From Prasinococcaceae sp. CCMP 1430 (Eukaryota > Prasinodermophyta > Palmophyllophyceae > Prasinococcales > Prasinococcaceae): 64,000 nucleotides of DNA. The DNA is taken from assembly GCA_013416795.1 (NCBI GenBank), contig RQSC01000026.1, positions 703,587-767,586 of the forward strand, written 5' to 3'. Both the position numbers and the translations under genes were made by a program. Below are positions 19,242-31,030 of the stretch, piece by piece; positions within the stretch are counted from its first letter, which is position 1, and each line of letters starts with the position of its first letter. A model generated the notes under the pieces. That model did no database searches, was not told the origin of the DNA, and worked only from the letters and a program-made list of their open reading frames with translations.

Positions 19242-22041
19242 CTCCGTCTGGCCGAGTTCGGCCGAAACGCCATCGAGGAAAAGGCGACGCCCAAGTGGAA
19301 ACTGCTGGTGGGCCACTTCTGGGGGCCCATGCCCTGCATGATCTGGGCGGCCATCCTCATCGAGGCCATCATCCTCGACTGGTGCGTGGCATGGGAGGCG
19401 CGCGCGCCCGCGCGGGACCTCTGAGCGTATCCCACCTCCGCGCGCCGCACGATGAAGGGTGAGAGCCTCCCTCCGTCGCCGAGCTGACGCTCGCGCGCAC
19501 GCGCGCCCACACGCGCACATGCACACTCCGTCGCCTTCCCTCGCGCGCGCTCGCGCGCCCGCGCGCTCGCTCAGGGCCAACTTCTGGGTCCTCCTCTCCC
19601 TGCAGCTGATCAACGGCCTGGTGGGCTTCCACGAGGACTCCAAGGCGGGCGACGCAGTGGCGGCGCTGAAGGCGTCGCTCAAGCCCAAGGCGATGGTCAA
19701 GCGCGACGGTGTGTGGGCGAACATCGACGCGGGCGACGTGGTCCCCGGCGACCGCGTGGCGCTCAACGCGGGCGCGGCGGTGCCAGCCGACGCTCGCGTG
19801 TGCGCGGGCGAGCCCGTGGAGATCGACCAGGCCGCGCTCACGGGCGAGTCGCTGCCGGTGACCTTCCACGAGGGCGAGGTGGCAAAGATGGGCTCGACGG
19901 TCGTGCGCGGCGAGCAGGAGGCCATCGTGGCCGCCACGGGCCGCAACACCTTCTTCGGCAAGACGGCCGCGATGATCGCCTCGGTGCAGGACGAGGCGCA
20001 CTTCCAGAAGATCCTCATGGCAATCACGCGCTTCCTGCTCATTGTGTCGGTGGTACTGGTGACCATCGCGGTGGCCTTCCTGCTCTCTAAGAAGGAGTCC
20101 TTCCTCAAGAGCCTCGCCTTCGGCGTGGTGCTCCTGGTGGCGTCCATTCCGATCGCCATGCAGGTCGTGTGCACGACGACGATGGCGCTCGGCAGCCGCA
20201 AGCTGGCGGAGCAGAAGGCCATCGTGGCGCGCCTCAGCTCGATCGAGCAGCTCGCCGGGATGAACATCCTGTGCTCGGACAAAACGGGCACGCTCACGCT
20301 CAACAAGATGGTGCTGCAGGATTTCGTGCCTTACGACAGCGAGTGCACCCGCGAGAGCCTGCTGCGCGACGCTGCGCTGGCCGCCAAGTGGAAGGAGCCC
20401 CCCAAGGACGCGCTGGACACGCTCGTGCTCAACGCGCAGGACCTCACGCCGCTCGACGCGTGGACGCAGACCGACTACACGCCCTTCGACCCCACGCGCA
20501 AGCGCACCGAGGCCAAGCTGGTGGGCCCGAACGGCAAGGCGTTCACGGTCATCAAGGGCGCGCCCAACGTGGTGATGGGCCTGTGCTCGGAGTCGACGCG
20601 CGCGCCCATCCAGGTGGCCTTCGACGACAAGGTGCTCGAGCTGGCCAACCGCGGCATCCGCTCGCTGGCCGTCGCGCGCGAGGACGAGGGCGACACCCGG
20701 GGCATGCGCATGCTTGGCCTGCTCACCTTCCTCGACCCGCCGCGCCCGGATACCAAGCGCACCATCGAGCGCGCCATCGAGCAGGGCTCGCAGGTGAAGA
20801 TGATCACCGGCGACCACGCGGCCATTGCCAAAGAGACCTGCCGCCAGCTGGGCATGGGCGACGAGATCCTGCTGCCCGACGGGCTGCCCAACTTTGACCC
20901 CACCGGCGAGATTCCGGACACGCTCGGCGAGGACTACGGCGATCTCATCGAGGGCTGCGACGGCTTTGCACAGGTCTTCCCCGAGCACAAGTTCCTCATC
21001 GTCGAGGCGCTACGCCAGAAGGGCTACAGCTGTGGCATGACGGGTGACGGCGTCAACGACGCGCCGGCCCTCAACAAGGCCGATGTTGGCATCGCCGTGC
21101 AGGGCGCCACCGACGCCGCGCGCGCAGCGGCCGACCTCATTCTCACCGCGCCTGGGCTGAGCGTCATCGTCGATGCCATCGTGCTGTCACGCGCCATCTT
21201 CCAGCGCATGAAGAACTACGTGATCTACCGCGTGGCGTGCACCATTCAGCTGCTGAGCTTCTTCTTCCTGGCGGTGCTCTTCATCCAGCCCAAGAAGTAC
21301 AACCCGGACTTCGAAGAGGCGTACTTCAACCTGCCCGTCATGGCACTCGTTCTCATCACCATCCTCAACGATGGGACGATCATCTCGATCGCCTACGACC
21401 ACGTGGTGCCCTCGCCGCGCCCCGAGAGGTGGAACCTGCCGGTACTCTTCGCGGTGGCCACTTGGCTGGGCTTCGTGGCCGTCGCGTCATCCATGCTGCT
21501 CCTGCACTGGTCGCTCGACTCGTACAACGAGGACTCCTTCCTCGCTTCCCTTGGCATCCAGCCTGTGCCCTACAAGCACGTGATGACGCTCGTCTACCTC
21601 AAGATCTCGCTCTCCGACTTCATGACGGTCTTCACCGCGCGCACGCAGAGCTACTTCTTCACCCGCGCGCCGGGCAAGCTCCTCTTCGGCGCGGCGATGG
21701 TCGCCACGGGTGCCTCGACGGTTCTCTCCTTGCGCTGGCCGTTCGGCGACACGATGGAGTCGCTCTCGCCGGGCCTTGCGTTCTTCGTGTGGGTGTACTG
21801 CACCGTCTGGTTCCTCATTCAGGACGTCGCCAAGGTAGCCATTTACAAGGTGCTCTTCTACTACGACGTGAGCGGCATCCGCACCGAGGCCGAGAAGTGC
21901 AAGGAGCGCGTGCGCAACACCTCCCCCGAGGCGCGCATGAACGCGCTCGAGGGCGAGGTTGCGGACATGCGCAGGATGATGGCTGCTGTGCGCGTCTCCG
22001 ACTACAAGGCCATCGAGGTCGGTGCCAACTCGGGCATGTGA
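18794..22041 (+). CDS. Plasma-membrane-type H+-transporting P-type ATPase (P3A), three exons
   Basis: Pumps protons out of the cytosol using ATP. Exons 18794-18976, 19242-19381 and 19575-22041 give 929 residues; both introns are GT-AG and join the plant-like order LAEFGRNAIEEK and AIILDW|ANFWVLL. Motifs: actuator TGES at ~197, phosphorylation site CSDKTGTLTLNK with Asp at ~343, KGAPNVV in the nucleotide domain, TGDGVNDAPALNKADVGIAV at ~597. About ten membrane helices are expected; the last six follow residue 650. The N-terminal 60 residues are acidic and cytosolic. The C-terminus is short, with a coiled segment (ARMNALEGEVADMRRMM), and lacks the plant 14-3-3-binding YTV end, so regulation must differ. 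The first intron ends in a (CA)n run that serves as its 3' splice region. Confidence 0.95.
19207..19240. repeat. (CA)n microsatellite at the 3' end of ATPase intron 1
   Basis: About 17 CA units ending directly in the AG acceptor used for exon 2, in place of a usual pyrimidine tract. Confidence 0.9.
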
Positions 22042-22146
22042 GCTCGCGCCGCCGTCCCATTCCCATATTCTTTTCCCCCCTCACAAACTCTGGTAAATTC
22101 CGGCGTGACTGCCTAGCACTCGTGACGGGCACACCGCGCGCGCGCG

Positions 22147-22186
<40 letters not shown>

Positions 22187-22247
22187 TATGCGCGTGCTGG
22201 TACCTTGCAAAGCGACAGATTCTCCTTACCACCTCCAGCGCGCTCTC
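22042..22247. other. Convergent 3' region with a 36-base G tract
   Basis: Between the H+-ATPase stop and the PX-START stop. An uninterrupted G run occupies 22150-22185. No gene fits. Confidence 0.6.
22150..22185. repeat. Poly-G tract, 36 bases
   Basis: Uninterrupted G run lying exactly between two converging genes, the second such tract in the window. Confidence 0.85.
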
Positions 22248-23460
22248 TCACTTTCGCGCGAGCGTCTTGCACATGTAGTCGCCCATGGCGATGAGCTCCG
22301 AGATGCCCTGCCCCGCCATCTGGTTGACCACCGCCGTGGGCACCGAGCCCTTGGGGTCAGCGTGTGTGTACGTGCGAAAGCGCGTGGATTTGCCGTCCGG
22401 GCCAGCCGGCTCGACGGTGGTAACACTCAGGAAGACGTTCGCGCGCACGACTCCCTTCACCTTGGGCGCCAGCGAGTGCTGCACGGACTGCGCCACGGTG
22501 TACTGGCAATGCTCGGCCCCCTCATGAAGCGGCATGCCATTGAACTGGACCGAGTAGTACACCGAGTCACGGTCGTCGATCACGGGGCACTTGTAGGTCA
22601 CATGCATGCACTGCGAGCCGTCCGCAACGTCCTCGAGCGGGCGGAAGGTGATGTCCTTGGTCCACTTCTCCCACTGTGCGAGGTCATAGTACACCTCTGC
22701 GAAGTCGTCGGAGGGCACGGGCACGACGATCTCCGAGCGCACCATCCACAGGTCGGACCCTTCCGCAGAGCCAGCAAGCTTGCGGAACCACACCTTGGCC
22801 GTCTTCTTCTCAGACTTGAGCTTCCATTCGTCCTCTGGCACGCTGAAGACCTCCTTGCACTTTTCGTGCAGGCTTTCCTTGAGCTTGGGGTAATCGGGCG
22901 GGGGCACGTCATTGAGGAGGTTGGTGAGGTACTGCGACTGTCGCAGCGCGTCGCACGTGCCAATTACGCCCATGGCCGTCTCGAAGAACGCACGCCGCTC
23001 CTCGACGACAGACGCGCTGTTCGAGCCGAAGAGGCGTTTGGGCGGCAGTGTGGGCAGCGCCGGCGCGCCCTCGATTTCGAGCAGCTTCTTGAAGACCTTC
23101 TCAAACTATATGGCGCGCGAACAAGCGCGAGCGCACGGGAAGGGGATGGAGCAACGCGCCTGGCGTCAGCAGCCGCGCAATATCGCCCGACTGCGCGCGC
23201 GCGAGCGTCGCGCGCGCGGCCTCGCGCGGGCGGCAAGGGCCCGCCCGCGAGCACGAGCGCCCGCGCGGAAGCGCACGCGCCAGCCTAGCGCGCACCTCTG
23301 AGTATCTCCGGCGCACGTCGATGCGGCGCAGGTCGCCCGCGCCGGTGGACACGCCAAGCTCGGCATACGCGGGGCAGTCGGTGTGAATGGTGAACAGGTA
23401 CGACGTCGACGAGCCTCCGAGTGTCTGTGGGTCGCTCACCTCGCACTCGAAGCGCACCAT
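22248..23460 (-). CDS. PX-START lipid-binding protein, two exons
   Basis: 340 residues from two exons, 23460-23296 and 23105-22248, with a 190-nt GT-AG phase-0 intron. Splicing restores a canonical PX centre: IDVRRRYSE|FEKVFKKLLE, then PTLPPKRLFG and VVEERRAFFE, the usual PX membrane-binding loop and last helices. From residue ~120 on, a START domain follows: KVWFRKLAG, LWMVRSEIVVPV, YYDLAQWEKWTKDI, DDRDSVYYSVQF and a long C-terminal helix (AVVNQMAGQGISELIA). Role inferred from the families: PX targets phosphoinositide-rich endosomal membranes and START carries a lipid, so the protein may move or sense lipids at such membranes. The ATG is in GGCGCCATGG. Upstream DNA has two TTTGATGG elements. 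Confidence 0.88.
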
Positions 23461-24144
23461 GGCGCCCCGCTCCGCGGCCCTCCGCGCCCGCACGCGAAAT
23501 GGCCGTCGCCGCCCGCGCCTGCGCCCGCGTCCGCGTCCGCGCGTGTGGGGCGCGCGCACCCGCGGCAGCGTGGCGCGCGCGCGCGCGCGCGCATGCGCTT
23601 TGATGGCGCTCGCTCCCAATTGGCCCCGCTGCCAAAACGCACCTCCCTCGAACGCGTGCGGATGAACGCGCGCCACACGCGCCAGCGCATGCACTCTGAT
23701 AAAATTCACAATTCCCCCAAGGGGGAGTACACAATACATCACAATGCATTCATGTGGGCCGCGTGCGCGGGGGCGCGCGCTGCCGCGCGCGCGCGCGATG
23801 TTTCGGGCGCCGCTGGCGTTTTTTGGGCGGGGCTTGGCGAGTGCGTTTCGAGCTAGCGGATGCGCTTTTCCCCAAAATTTTGGGGGAGTTTTCGCAGCGC
23901 GGATCCGACGGGCGCGCGCGCGCGCGCGGGCGCGTTTTGATGGGGCTCGCGCGGGGCTCGGCTCGAGATGTACATAAACCCTGATCATGGTATATGGACC
24001 CAAATTAGTGAACCTCAAGCTAGGACAAGGCGGTGCCGGTAGGAACGGAGCATCCGCACGAACGAGACAGAGAGTCCGACGTGTGAAGGTTTGGTGTGCG
24101 TCGGTGCGTCACTGCGATGGCCCGCGAGGGCGCCCCCCCCCCTG
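23461..24144. promoter_or_regulatory. 5' region of PX-START gene with two CCATCAAA elements
   Basis: Contains CCATCAAA on the minus strand near 23599-23606 and 23934-23943, 140-480 bases upstream of the PX-START ATG, each next to GCGCGC runs. The AT-richer block 23700-23750 and 23960-24030 may hold the core promoter and the 3' flank of the exonuclease gene. No coding frame is supported. Confidence 0.5.
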
Positions 24145-26897
24145 CTACAGGTCGAGGGCGTTGGGCGGGCGCGCGCGCGCGAGTGGGCCACGCACCAGCC
24201 GGAGCATCACGGCTGCGTCGAGCGCGGCATAGGCCAGCTGTTCCTCCGTCAGGGGCCTCTTCCCCCAGTCGCTGCACTGCTGAGCCTTGCACGTGAAGAC
24301 GCCGAGCAGGCTGGGGGCCGAGCGCCGAGCGCATCGATAGCAGGGGTCAGCTCGCGCTTGGAAACGAGCGGGCGCCCGCGTCTGCGCGTGAGGCACACTG
24401 GGCGCATACATACGGGACCGTCGACGCACCTAGCGCACACCCTCTGCAGCCCGGGAGTGCCAAGTCCGGGAGCGTGCACCCCTGCTCTCTGTGCGCACGT
24501 CTGCACGTCAATGATGGCTGCGTGCGGCGAAAAGGTCCTCCCGCCCGCGAGCAGCCTCAGCCTCTGCACGTCCGAGTCGAACGCAAATCCAACGATGGTC
24601 ACTGCGCGATGGCTGAGCACGCGTAGGATCGCGCTGGAGCACATCGCACTACCGTGTAGGGCGTCCACGAGCCATACGTCGCAACGGCAGCCTCCACCTC
24701 GAGGCTCGCTGCCACTGCCATGGTTCCCGCGGCCATCACGACTGCTCGCAATTTGAACCAGCGCCGGGGCGCCCTGGAGGCGCTCCGAGTCGGCACCCGT
24801 CGTCTCGGCTTCGCCGCTGGCCTCGCCGTGCGTGTTTCCTTTCGCAAAGTCGCTTGCAGGCTCTACAGGCTCCTCATGCCACTCGCAATCGACACCGAGC
24901 AGCAAAGTCTTTCCCTCTCTAGCAGCCGCGTCGGCGCGATCGACGAGGACGCGCACCATGCGTTCGGCGTCGGCGTCGTCGCACACCCAGTGGCGCGCGG
25001 CGCCAGGCACCGGCGGCGCGCGGGGCAGAGCAGCAAGCTCGGCGGCGTGAGACTCGCGCGCCTGCGCAGCCTCGAGACTCATCTGCGCCGCCTTCTTGCA
25101 GGCACGTGTCGCTGAGCACGCTGCGAGTGTGGCCATAGGAGCTGCTCCTGCCCCTCCGGCGGCCACGGCATCTTCCAAAACCTGCCGTACGTCAGCAGCG
25201 ACCGCCTTGGGGAGCGACGCCAGCAGCGTGCGGCCTTTGTGCCTGCGCACGGCCAGTGCAGCCGCCTGCGAGCACATGCCTTTCCAGAAACGCGGGCGCA
25301 CCGCCGACGCCCATGCGATCGCTTGCGCCAAGCCAGACACAGACGGCTGGGCGCTCTGGCCAGGCACGGTGTAGGCCGTGGGAAGTGTGCAAGCCGCACG
25401 CGTCGCCGCCCTGCCTGTGTCTCGCGCCAGCTCCTCGCGCTGCGCGCGCCCCTGCAGGGCGAGCGGCGTGAGCATGCGCGATGCGAGGTTGAGCAGTGCG
25501 ACATCATCGGGGGCACCTGGGGTTGTGCACTGCACCGCGGCAGCCGAGGGCCACGCGCGCAGTATGTCCGCCGCCATTGAAGTGTCGCTGTGCTTGACCA
25601 CTGCAGCGATGCCCGCGGCTTCGAGGGCACGCTTTGACTGCTCCCGTGGCGCGCGTGCGGCGCGTGCAACGGCATCAATGATATATTTGGCGTGCGCTTT
25701 GGTGCACGTGCGCGGGCTGGGCGTGAAGCCCGGCGGACACAGAACGTCCATGCGCGCGGCGCGCAGCAGGAGCAGCAATGGTGCGGCTGGGTCGCCGTGG
25801 CCGTGCTCGCGCGAGTCACTCGAATCGCCATCGCTGCCGTCGGTGCCGTCAGGCCGGATGCGCGCGCGTGCGTCCCCGCCACCAAAGCGCCCGAAGAGCT
25901 GCAGCAGGCCGACGCGGAGCGCGCAAGGCGCTCCGAACACGCTTTTCCCCCCACCCTTGGATCCATGCCCACCAGCCGCCAGCTCACTCGCGGCGGCGTC
26001 TTGCAGCAGCTCGACCACGCGCATCAGTGCGCCATCATCGGCGCCATCCCTCAAAGACATCTCGCCGAGCTTGGTCGATGCCTGCGCCGCCGCAGCACGC
26101 GATGCGCCCGTCTCGGCCTGGGAATACGTGGCGGTCTCGTAGCGCGTGCCGCGCTGCTGGGCGAGTATCAGCTCCTCGATCTCATCGGCGAGCTGATGTG
26201 CGCGGCGGACCGCCTCAACATCCTCGGGGAGGTTCAGCCGCGGCCTGCAGTTTGGGCACGTTTTCGCGTGCTCTGCTTGATGCACCATAGCGAGCTCATC
26301 CTTGGTGTAGTCCGTCCATCCGCCGCGGAGGAGCGCATGCTCCGCTTCGATTGCCCTCAGCTCCTGAGCCTTGCCCGGTGGCGCGAGGCGTGGGTTTTTC
26401 TCCGCGAGTAGGCTCGCCGTGTCACCGCTCGCACAGCGAACAGCCGCGTTGGCACCTGCCGCGAGCAGCAGCTTGGCAGCATCCCATCGCCCGCGGCCGG
26501 CAGCGTAGATGAGCGGCGTGTGGCCGCGCAGTGTGACTGCGTCGCAGTCTCCGCCGAGGCGCAGCAAGAGGCGCGTTACCTCAGCGTCGGGGTGCAACTG
26601 CGCTGCCATGTGCACCGCGCTCTTGCCGCCCCCGTTCCGATCGTTGATCACGTCCGTGGCCGACAGCGGCGTGCTGCCATCCACCCCACGAGCGACGAGC
26701 TCGTCCAGCAGCGACCTGATGTCCGCGGCATCTGGATAGGTGCGTGGTGCGCTGACCGCGTGGCGCAGCGTCCGGCCCGCTGTGCGGATTGCATCGCCGC
26801 GAACGCCGGCCGGCTGCGGTGCCACGGTGGGCGACACGCCGCCGCACGGACCCCTCAGCTTGGCTTCGGCGTCCGACGCTCCCTGGACGTAGCGCAT
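24145..26897 (-). CDS. Ankyrin-repeat DEDDy 3'-5' exonuclease (EXD3/mut-7-like), two exons
   Basis: 877 residues from exons 26897-24430 and 24310-24145; the 119-nt GT-AG intron splits an AGC Ser codon. N-terminal third: two clear ankyrin repeats (GKSAVHMAAQLHPDAEVTRL and GHTPLIYAAGRGRWDAAKLL). A middle helical region contains CPNC and the YIIDAVARAAR segment. The C-terminal DnaQ-like nuclease has Exo I LLGVDCEW (Asp-x-Glu), Exo II VGFAFDSDVQRL and, completed only by splicing, QCSDWGKRPLTEEQLAYAAL with the DEDDy Tyr and Asp of Exo III. All catalytic acids are present, so it should be an active RNA or DNA 3' exonuclease, as in mut-7/EXD3 and WRN-like families. The start is the first ATG in frame. 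Confidence 0.85.
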
Positions 26898-27489
26898 CCC
26901 CGGCCAGGCTGCAGGGTGGACTGACCGCCGCGCGTGGGCGCACCCGCGCGCGGGCGGTGCACCGGGCGCCGCGCGCGCGCCCACGCGCGCGCGCGCGGTG
27001 TGGCGCGCCCCGGCGCTCTCGCGAACCGAACAGCTACGCGATACCAGTGCAGCGCGAAAGCGCTAGCGCGCGTGGACAGCGCTTCGAGCGGCGCGCAAAA
27101 AATTTGCGGTGGTGGTGGAATTCGTGGTCCATCCGTCGAAGTTAAGTCTACTTACGATAGTAAAAGAGGATTTCGAATACGCAAAACGGAACGGCGCCCA
27201 CCCCCCCCGCCACTCCCTGGCTGGGCTGGGGAGGGGTGCGGCGAGGGGGGCGCCGGAGGAGGAGGTCGCGGAGGTCGGGGAGGCACACCGCGCGGCCGCG
27301 TCGCAGCGCCCGGGCGACCGCGCCGCGCCGCGCAGCACCGCGCAAAGCGCTGAGGGGGAGGCGCGCGGCGCCGCCGCGCTCGGCTCCGTACGAACGCGCG
27401 TTTCGTACGCTGCGGCCGCGCGGGCGCCGTGGCCGGGTGGGTGGGGTGGGGACTGAGGCGGGCAGGGGCAGAGAGGGCGGGCGGCCGCC
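26898..27489. promoter_or_regulatory. Divergent promoter region (exonuclease / RPN10)
   Basis: About 590 bases between two divergent start codons. An AT-richer segment at 27095-27190 sits in otherwise very GC-rich DNA and is the best candidate for core promoter sequence. No repeat or coding frame is convincing. Confidence 0.45.
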
Positions 27490-28921
27490 ATGGTGCTCGA
27501 GGCGACGATGATCGCGCTCGACAACTCGGAGGCCATGCGCAACGGGGACTACGCGCCCACGCGCTTCCAGGCGCAGGCCGACGCCATCAACATCCTGTGC
27601 GGCGCCAAGACGCAGGTATGCGGCCGCGCGCGCGCGCGCGCGCGCGCGCGTAGATCCCCGCGCGAGATCCCCGCGCGCACGGCGGGCGCGCGGCGCGGGG
27701 ACGGGGTGCAACGCGGTGGGAGCACGGCCGATGGGCCGAACGAGGGCACATGCACGCCAGTCGCCCCTCACTGCCTCTGACCGCGACTCGCTCGCGCCCC
27801 TGCCCCCCCCTACCCTCGCGCAGGCCAACCCGGAGAACACTGTGGGCGTGATGACGATGGCCGGCAAGGCGTCGTCCGTGGTGGTGACGCCGACCACCGA
27901 CCTGGGCAAGATCCTCACCGCGCTGCACGGCCTGCCGCTGGAGGGCGCGCTCAACGTGACGGGCCTGCAGGTCGCGCAGCTCGCGCTCAAGCACCGCCAG
28001 AACAAGAACCAGCGCCAGCGCATCGTGCTCTTCTGCGGCAGCGAGCTTGAGGTTGAGCAGGCGGCGCTGGTAAAGATCGGCAAGAAGCTGAAGAAGAACA
28101 ACGTGGCAGTCGACGTGGTGGCCTTCGGCGACGCGGCCTCCAGCGAGGAGTCCAGCGCCAAGCTGGAGGCATTCATTGGCGCGGTCAACTCTAACGACAA
28201 CTCACACCTGCTGACCGTTCCGGCGGAGACCGGCGCGGTGCTGGCCGACGCGCTCATGACGTCTCCGATCATGCAGGGGGAGGACGGAGGCACCAGCGCC
28301 TTCGCGGCGGCGGCGGCAGCGGGCGCGGCGGCGGCCGCAAGCGGGCTCAACCCGGGGGACGGCATGGAGTTTGGTATCGACCCCAACGTCGATCCGGAGC
28401 TCGCGCTGGCGCTGCGCGTGTCCATGGAGGAGGAGCGCGCGCGCCAGGAAGCAGCGCAGAAAGCGGCCGCGGAGGCAGGCGACGCGGATGGCGGCGGCGA
28501 CGGCGAGGGTGCTGCGACAGAGGCCACGCCCGCGGCGGCGGCGGCGGCGGCGGCGGCCGACGCGGCAGTGCCCATGGACGAGGAGGACGCGCTGCTTCAG
28601 CAAGCGCTGCAGATGTCCATGATGGACGCCAGCGGCGGCGGCGCGGCCACCCCAGCTGCCGCGCCGGTGGCAGCTGCTGCACCGCCGGAGGAGGAGATGG
28701 ATCCCGACCTTGCGGCTGCGATGGCGATGAGCATGGGAGGCGTTAACGACGCGCCCGCCGGCGCGGCCGGCGGCGACGCGCTCAACGATCAGGGCTTCGT
28801 CTCCAACGTCCTCGCCGGCCTGCCAGGCGTCGACATGGACGACCCGGCGCTCCAGGCGGCGCTCAACGAATCTGCCAAGGAGGCCGACGGCGAGGCGGAC
28901 GGGGAAGACGAGAACAAGTGA
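27490..28921 (+). CDS. RPN10: 26S proteasome ubiquitin receptor RPN10/PSMD4, two exons
   Basis: 407 residues from exons 27490-27615 and 27824-28921; the 208-nt intron has GT at 27616 and AG before 27824. The N-terminal vWA domain is textbook: [71 protein letters not shown] and VDVVAFGD. The second half has three or four ubiquitin-interacting motifs: [42 protein letters not shown] and [12 protein letters not shown], separated by Ala-rich spacers. It docks ubiquitinated proteins to the proteasome regulatory particle. Plants and fungi have one to three UIMs, so this copy is at the rich end. TGTAA occurs about 60 bases after the stop. Confidence 0.97.
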
Positions 28922-29094
28922 ACGGCCTCACAGCAGCTGCAGTCTGCGTCCTGCTGCGTCTGGCGCAGGGGGGGGGCGTGTAAGGCAGTACCTGTGTGTG
29001 AACGCGTTCGGACGCGCTGCGCTGCGCTGAGCATATGCATGCGCGTGCGCGTGTTCGTGTGTGTTTCATTATTATCTCGTCTCGACGGCCGCCG

Positions 29095-30281
29095 CTACCG
29101 CGCGGAGTCATCCCCTCCACCCCCAATCCTGATCTCCCCCGTGCCGTCCTCCCTGTACTCGGTGCCACACGTTGGGCAGCGGGCCACGCGCTCGCCGAAG
29201 ACCGACAGGCAGACCGAGCACACGTAGCCGACGTCGACCGGCTCCTGTGTGCCATCGGCGAGAGAGAGAGAGAGAGAGAGTGAGTGAGTGAGCGGCATTG
29301 GCCCAGGCGTCAGAGGGCGCGCATGCGGCCTCACGCGCTCGTCCGTCGGCGTTCGCGCACGCACGGCGCGCGCCTTGCGTGCACGCGCGCGCGCGCGCGC
29401 CCCACCTTGGTGACGAAGTCGACAGGCCGGAAGTCGACGGCCGGCGCGGGAGGGGCGGCGAGGAACCGCCTCGAGTGCAGGTCGGCGCCTGCGACGCATA
29501 GGAGCGCCTCGAGCAGCCCGCGGCCTTCGCCCGGCCTCTGCGAGTAGCTGCCACCCGTCACCTTCGCGGCGACCTGTAGGTACGGCGAGGGGGTGTTCAC
29601 GTCGAGCGCGAGCGCGTCCACGGGTATGTACGCCTTCTGCGCGCTGAACACGGCGTTTGTGAGCGCGACGTAGTGCTGCGGCGCGTCGGGCAGCCCGTTG
29701 AGCACGACGATGCGCCCGCGTGCACCCGCGCCCGCTCCCGACCGCGCACCTGACTGAGCGCGCGCGCGCGCCCGAGCGCCCGCGTCTATGCCTGCGCCCG
29801 CCCGCGCGGCGGCACGCACGGCGTGCATCTCCGCGATCTGCTCCTCAGCTGTGGAGCCGGCAGGTGCCGCGCACGGCGCAGCGCCGCGCGCGTGCAGCAG
29901 GCACAGTGCGCGCGAGAGCGCCGTAACGAGCTGCGACGCGGGGGCGCCCGCGTCCGTCTGCAAAGGCGGGGCCGGCGCGGGCGTTCGTCAGCGCCATGAA
30001 CGCGCGCACTCTCGCGCGCACTCTCACGTCCACGCACACGCGCTCGCGCGCATGCGCACGTTTTCGCTGTCCTCCCTCCCCCCTTCCGCAGCGCGCGCCA
30101 GCAGCGCGTCGATGCCCTCCATCAGCGCGCGCCTCGCCCCGGCGGCGCCGCCTGCCGCTTGAGTGGTGTCGAGCACGAGGTCGACCTCGCGACCGCACAT
30201 GCCGAGCACCGCGACGGCGTTGCGCGCGTGCAGCGCGAGCTGCGCGCCCGCGAACGCGGCGAGCGCGCCCGCAAACGCCGC
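29095..30281 (-). CDS. GTF2H3: TFIIH core subunit p34/Tfb4 (GTF2H3), 5' end in gap
   Basis: Non-catalytic core subunit of TFIIH, used in transcription initiation and nucleotide excision repair. Visible exons: 30281-30060 (continues into gap), 29957-29406 and 29244-29095, all joined in phase 0 by GT-AG introns 29958-30059 and 29245-29405. The vWA-like fold is seen as LAAFAGAQLALHARNAVAVLG, ALMEGIDALLARA, ALSRALCLLHARG, GRIVVLNGLPDAPQHYVALT, FSAQKAYIPVDALALD and YLQVAAKVTGGSYSQ. The last exon is the family's C4 zinc finger, GYVCSVCLSVFGE then CPTCGTEY. A Gly/Ala/Arg-rich insert before the GRIVVLNG strand is unusual. The last intron has a (GA/CT)n tract as its pyrimidine tract. Confidence 0.92.
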
Positions 30282-31030
30282 NNNNNNNNNNNNNNNNNNN
30301 NNNNNNNNNNNNNNNNNNNNNNNNNNNNNNNNNNNNNNNNNNNNNNNNNNNNNNNNNNNNNNNNNNNNNNNNNNNNNNNNNNNNNNNNNNNNNNNNNNNN
30401 NNNNNNNNNNNNNNNNNNNNNNNNNNNNNNNNNNNNNNNNNNNNNNNNNNNNNNNNNNNNNNNNNNNNNNNNNNNNNNNNNNNNNNNNNNNNNNNNNNNN
30501 NNNNNNNNNNNNNNNNNNNNNNNNNNNNNNNNNNNNNNNNNNNNNNNNNNNNNNNNNNNNNNNNNNNNNNNNNNNNNNNNNNNNNNNNNNNNNNNNNNNN
30601 NNNNNNNNNNNNNNNNNNNNNNNNNNNNNNNNNNNNNNNNNNNNNNNNNNNNNNNNNNNNNNNNNNNNNNNNNNNNNNNNNNNNNNNNNNNNNNNNNNNN
30701 NNNNNNNNNNNNNNNNNNNNNNNNNNNNNNNNNNNNNNNNNNNNNNNNNNNNNNNNNNNNNNNNNNNNNNNNNNNNNNNNNNNNNNNNNNNNNNNNNNNN
30801 NNNNNNNNNNNNNNNNNNNNNNNNNNNNNNNNNNNNNNNNNNNNNNNNNNNNNNNNNNNNNNNNNNNNNNNNNNNNNNNNNNNNNNNNNNNNNNNNNNNN
30901 NNNNNNNNNNNNNNNNNNNNNNNNNNNNNNNNNNNNNNNNNNNNNNNNNNNNNNNNNNNNNNNNNNNNNNNNNNNNNNNNNNNNNNNNNNNNNNNNNNNN
31001 NNNNNNNNNNNNNNNNNNNNNNNNNNNNNN
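30282..31030. other. Assembly gap (749 N)
   Basis: Hides the 5' ends of the TFIIH p34 gene (minus) and of the unknown plus-strand gene that follows, and so their divergent promoter. Confidence 1.
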
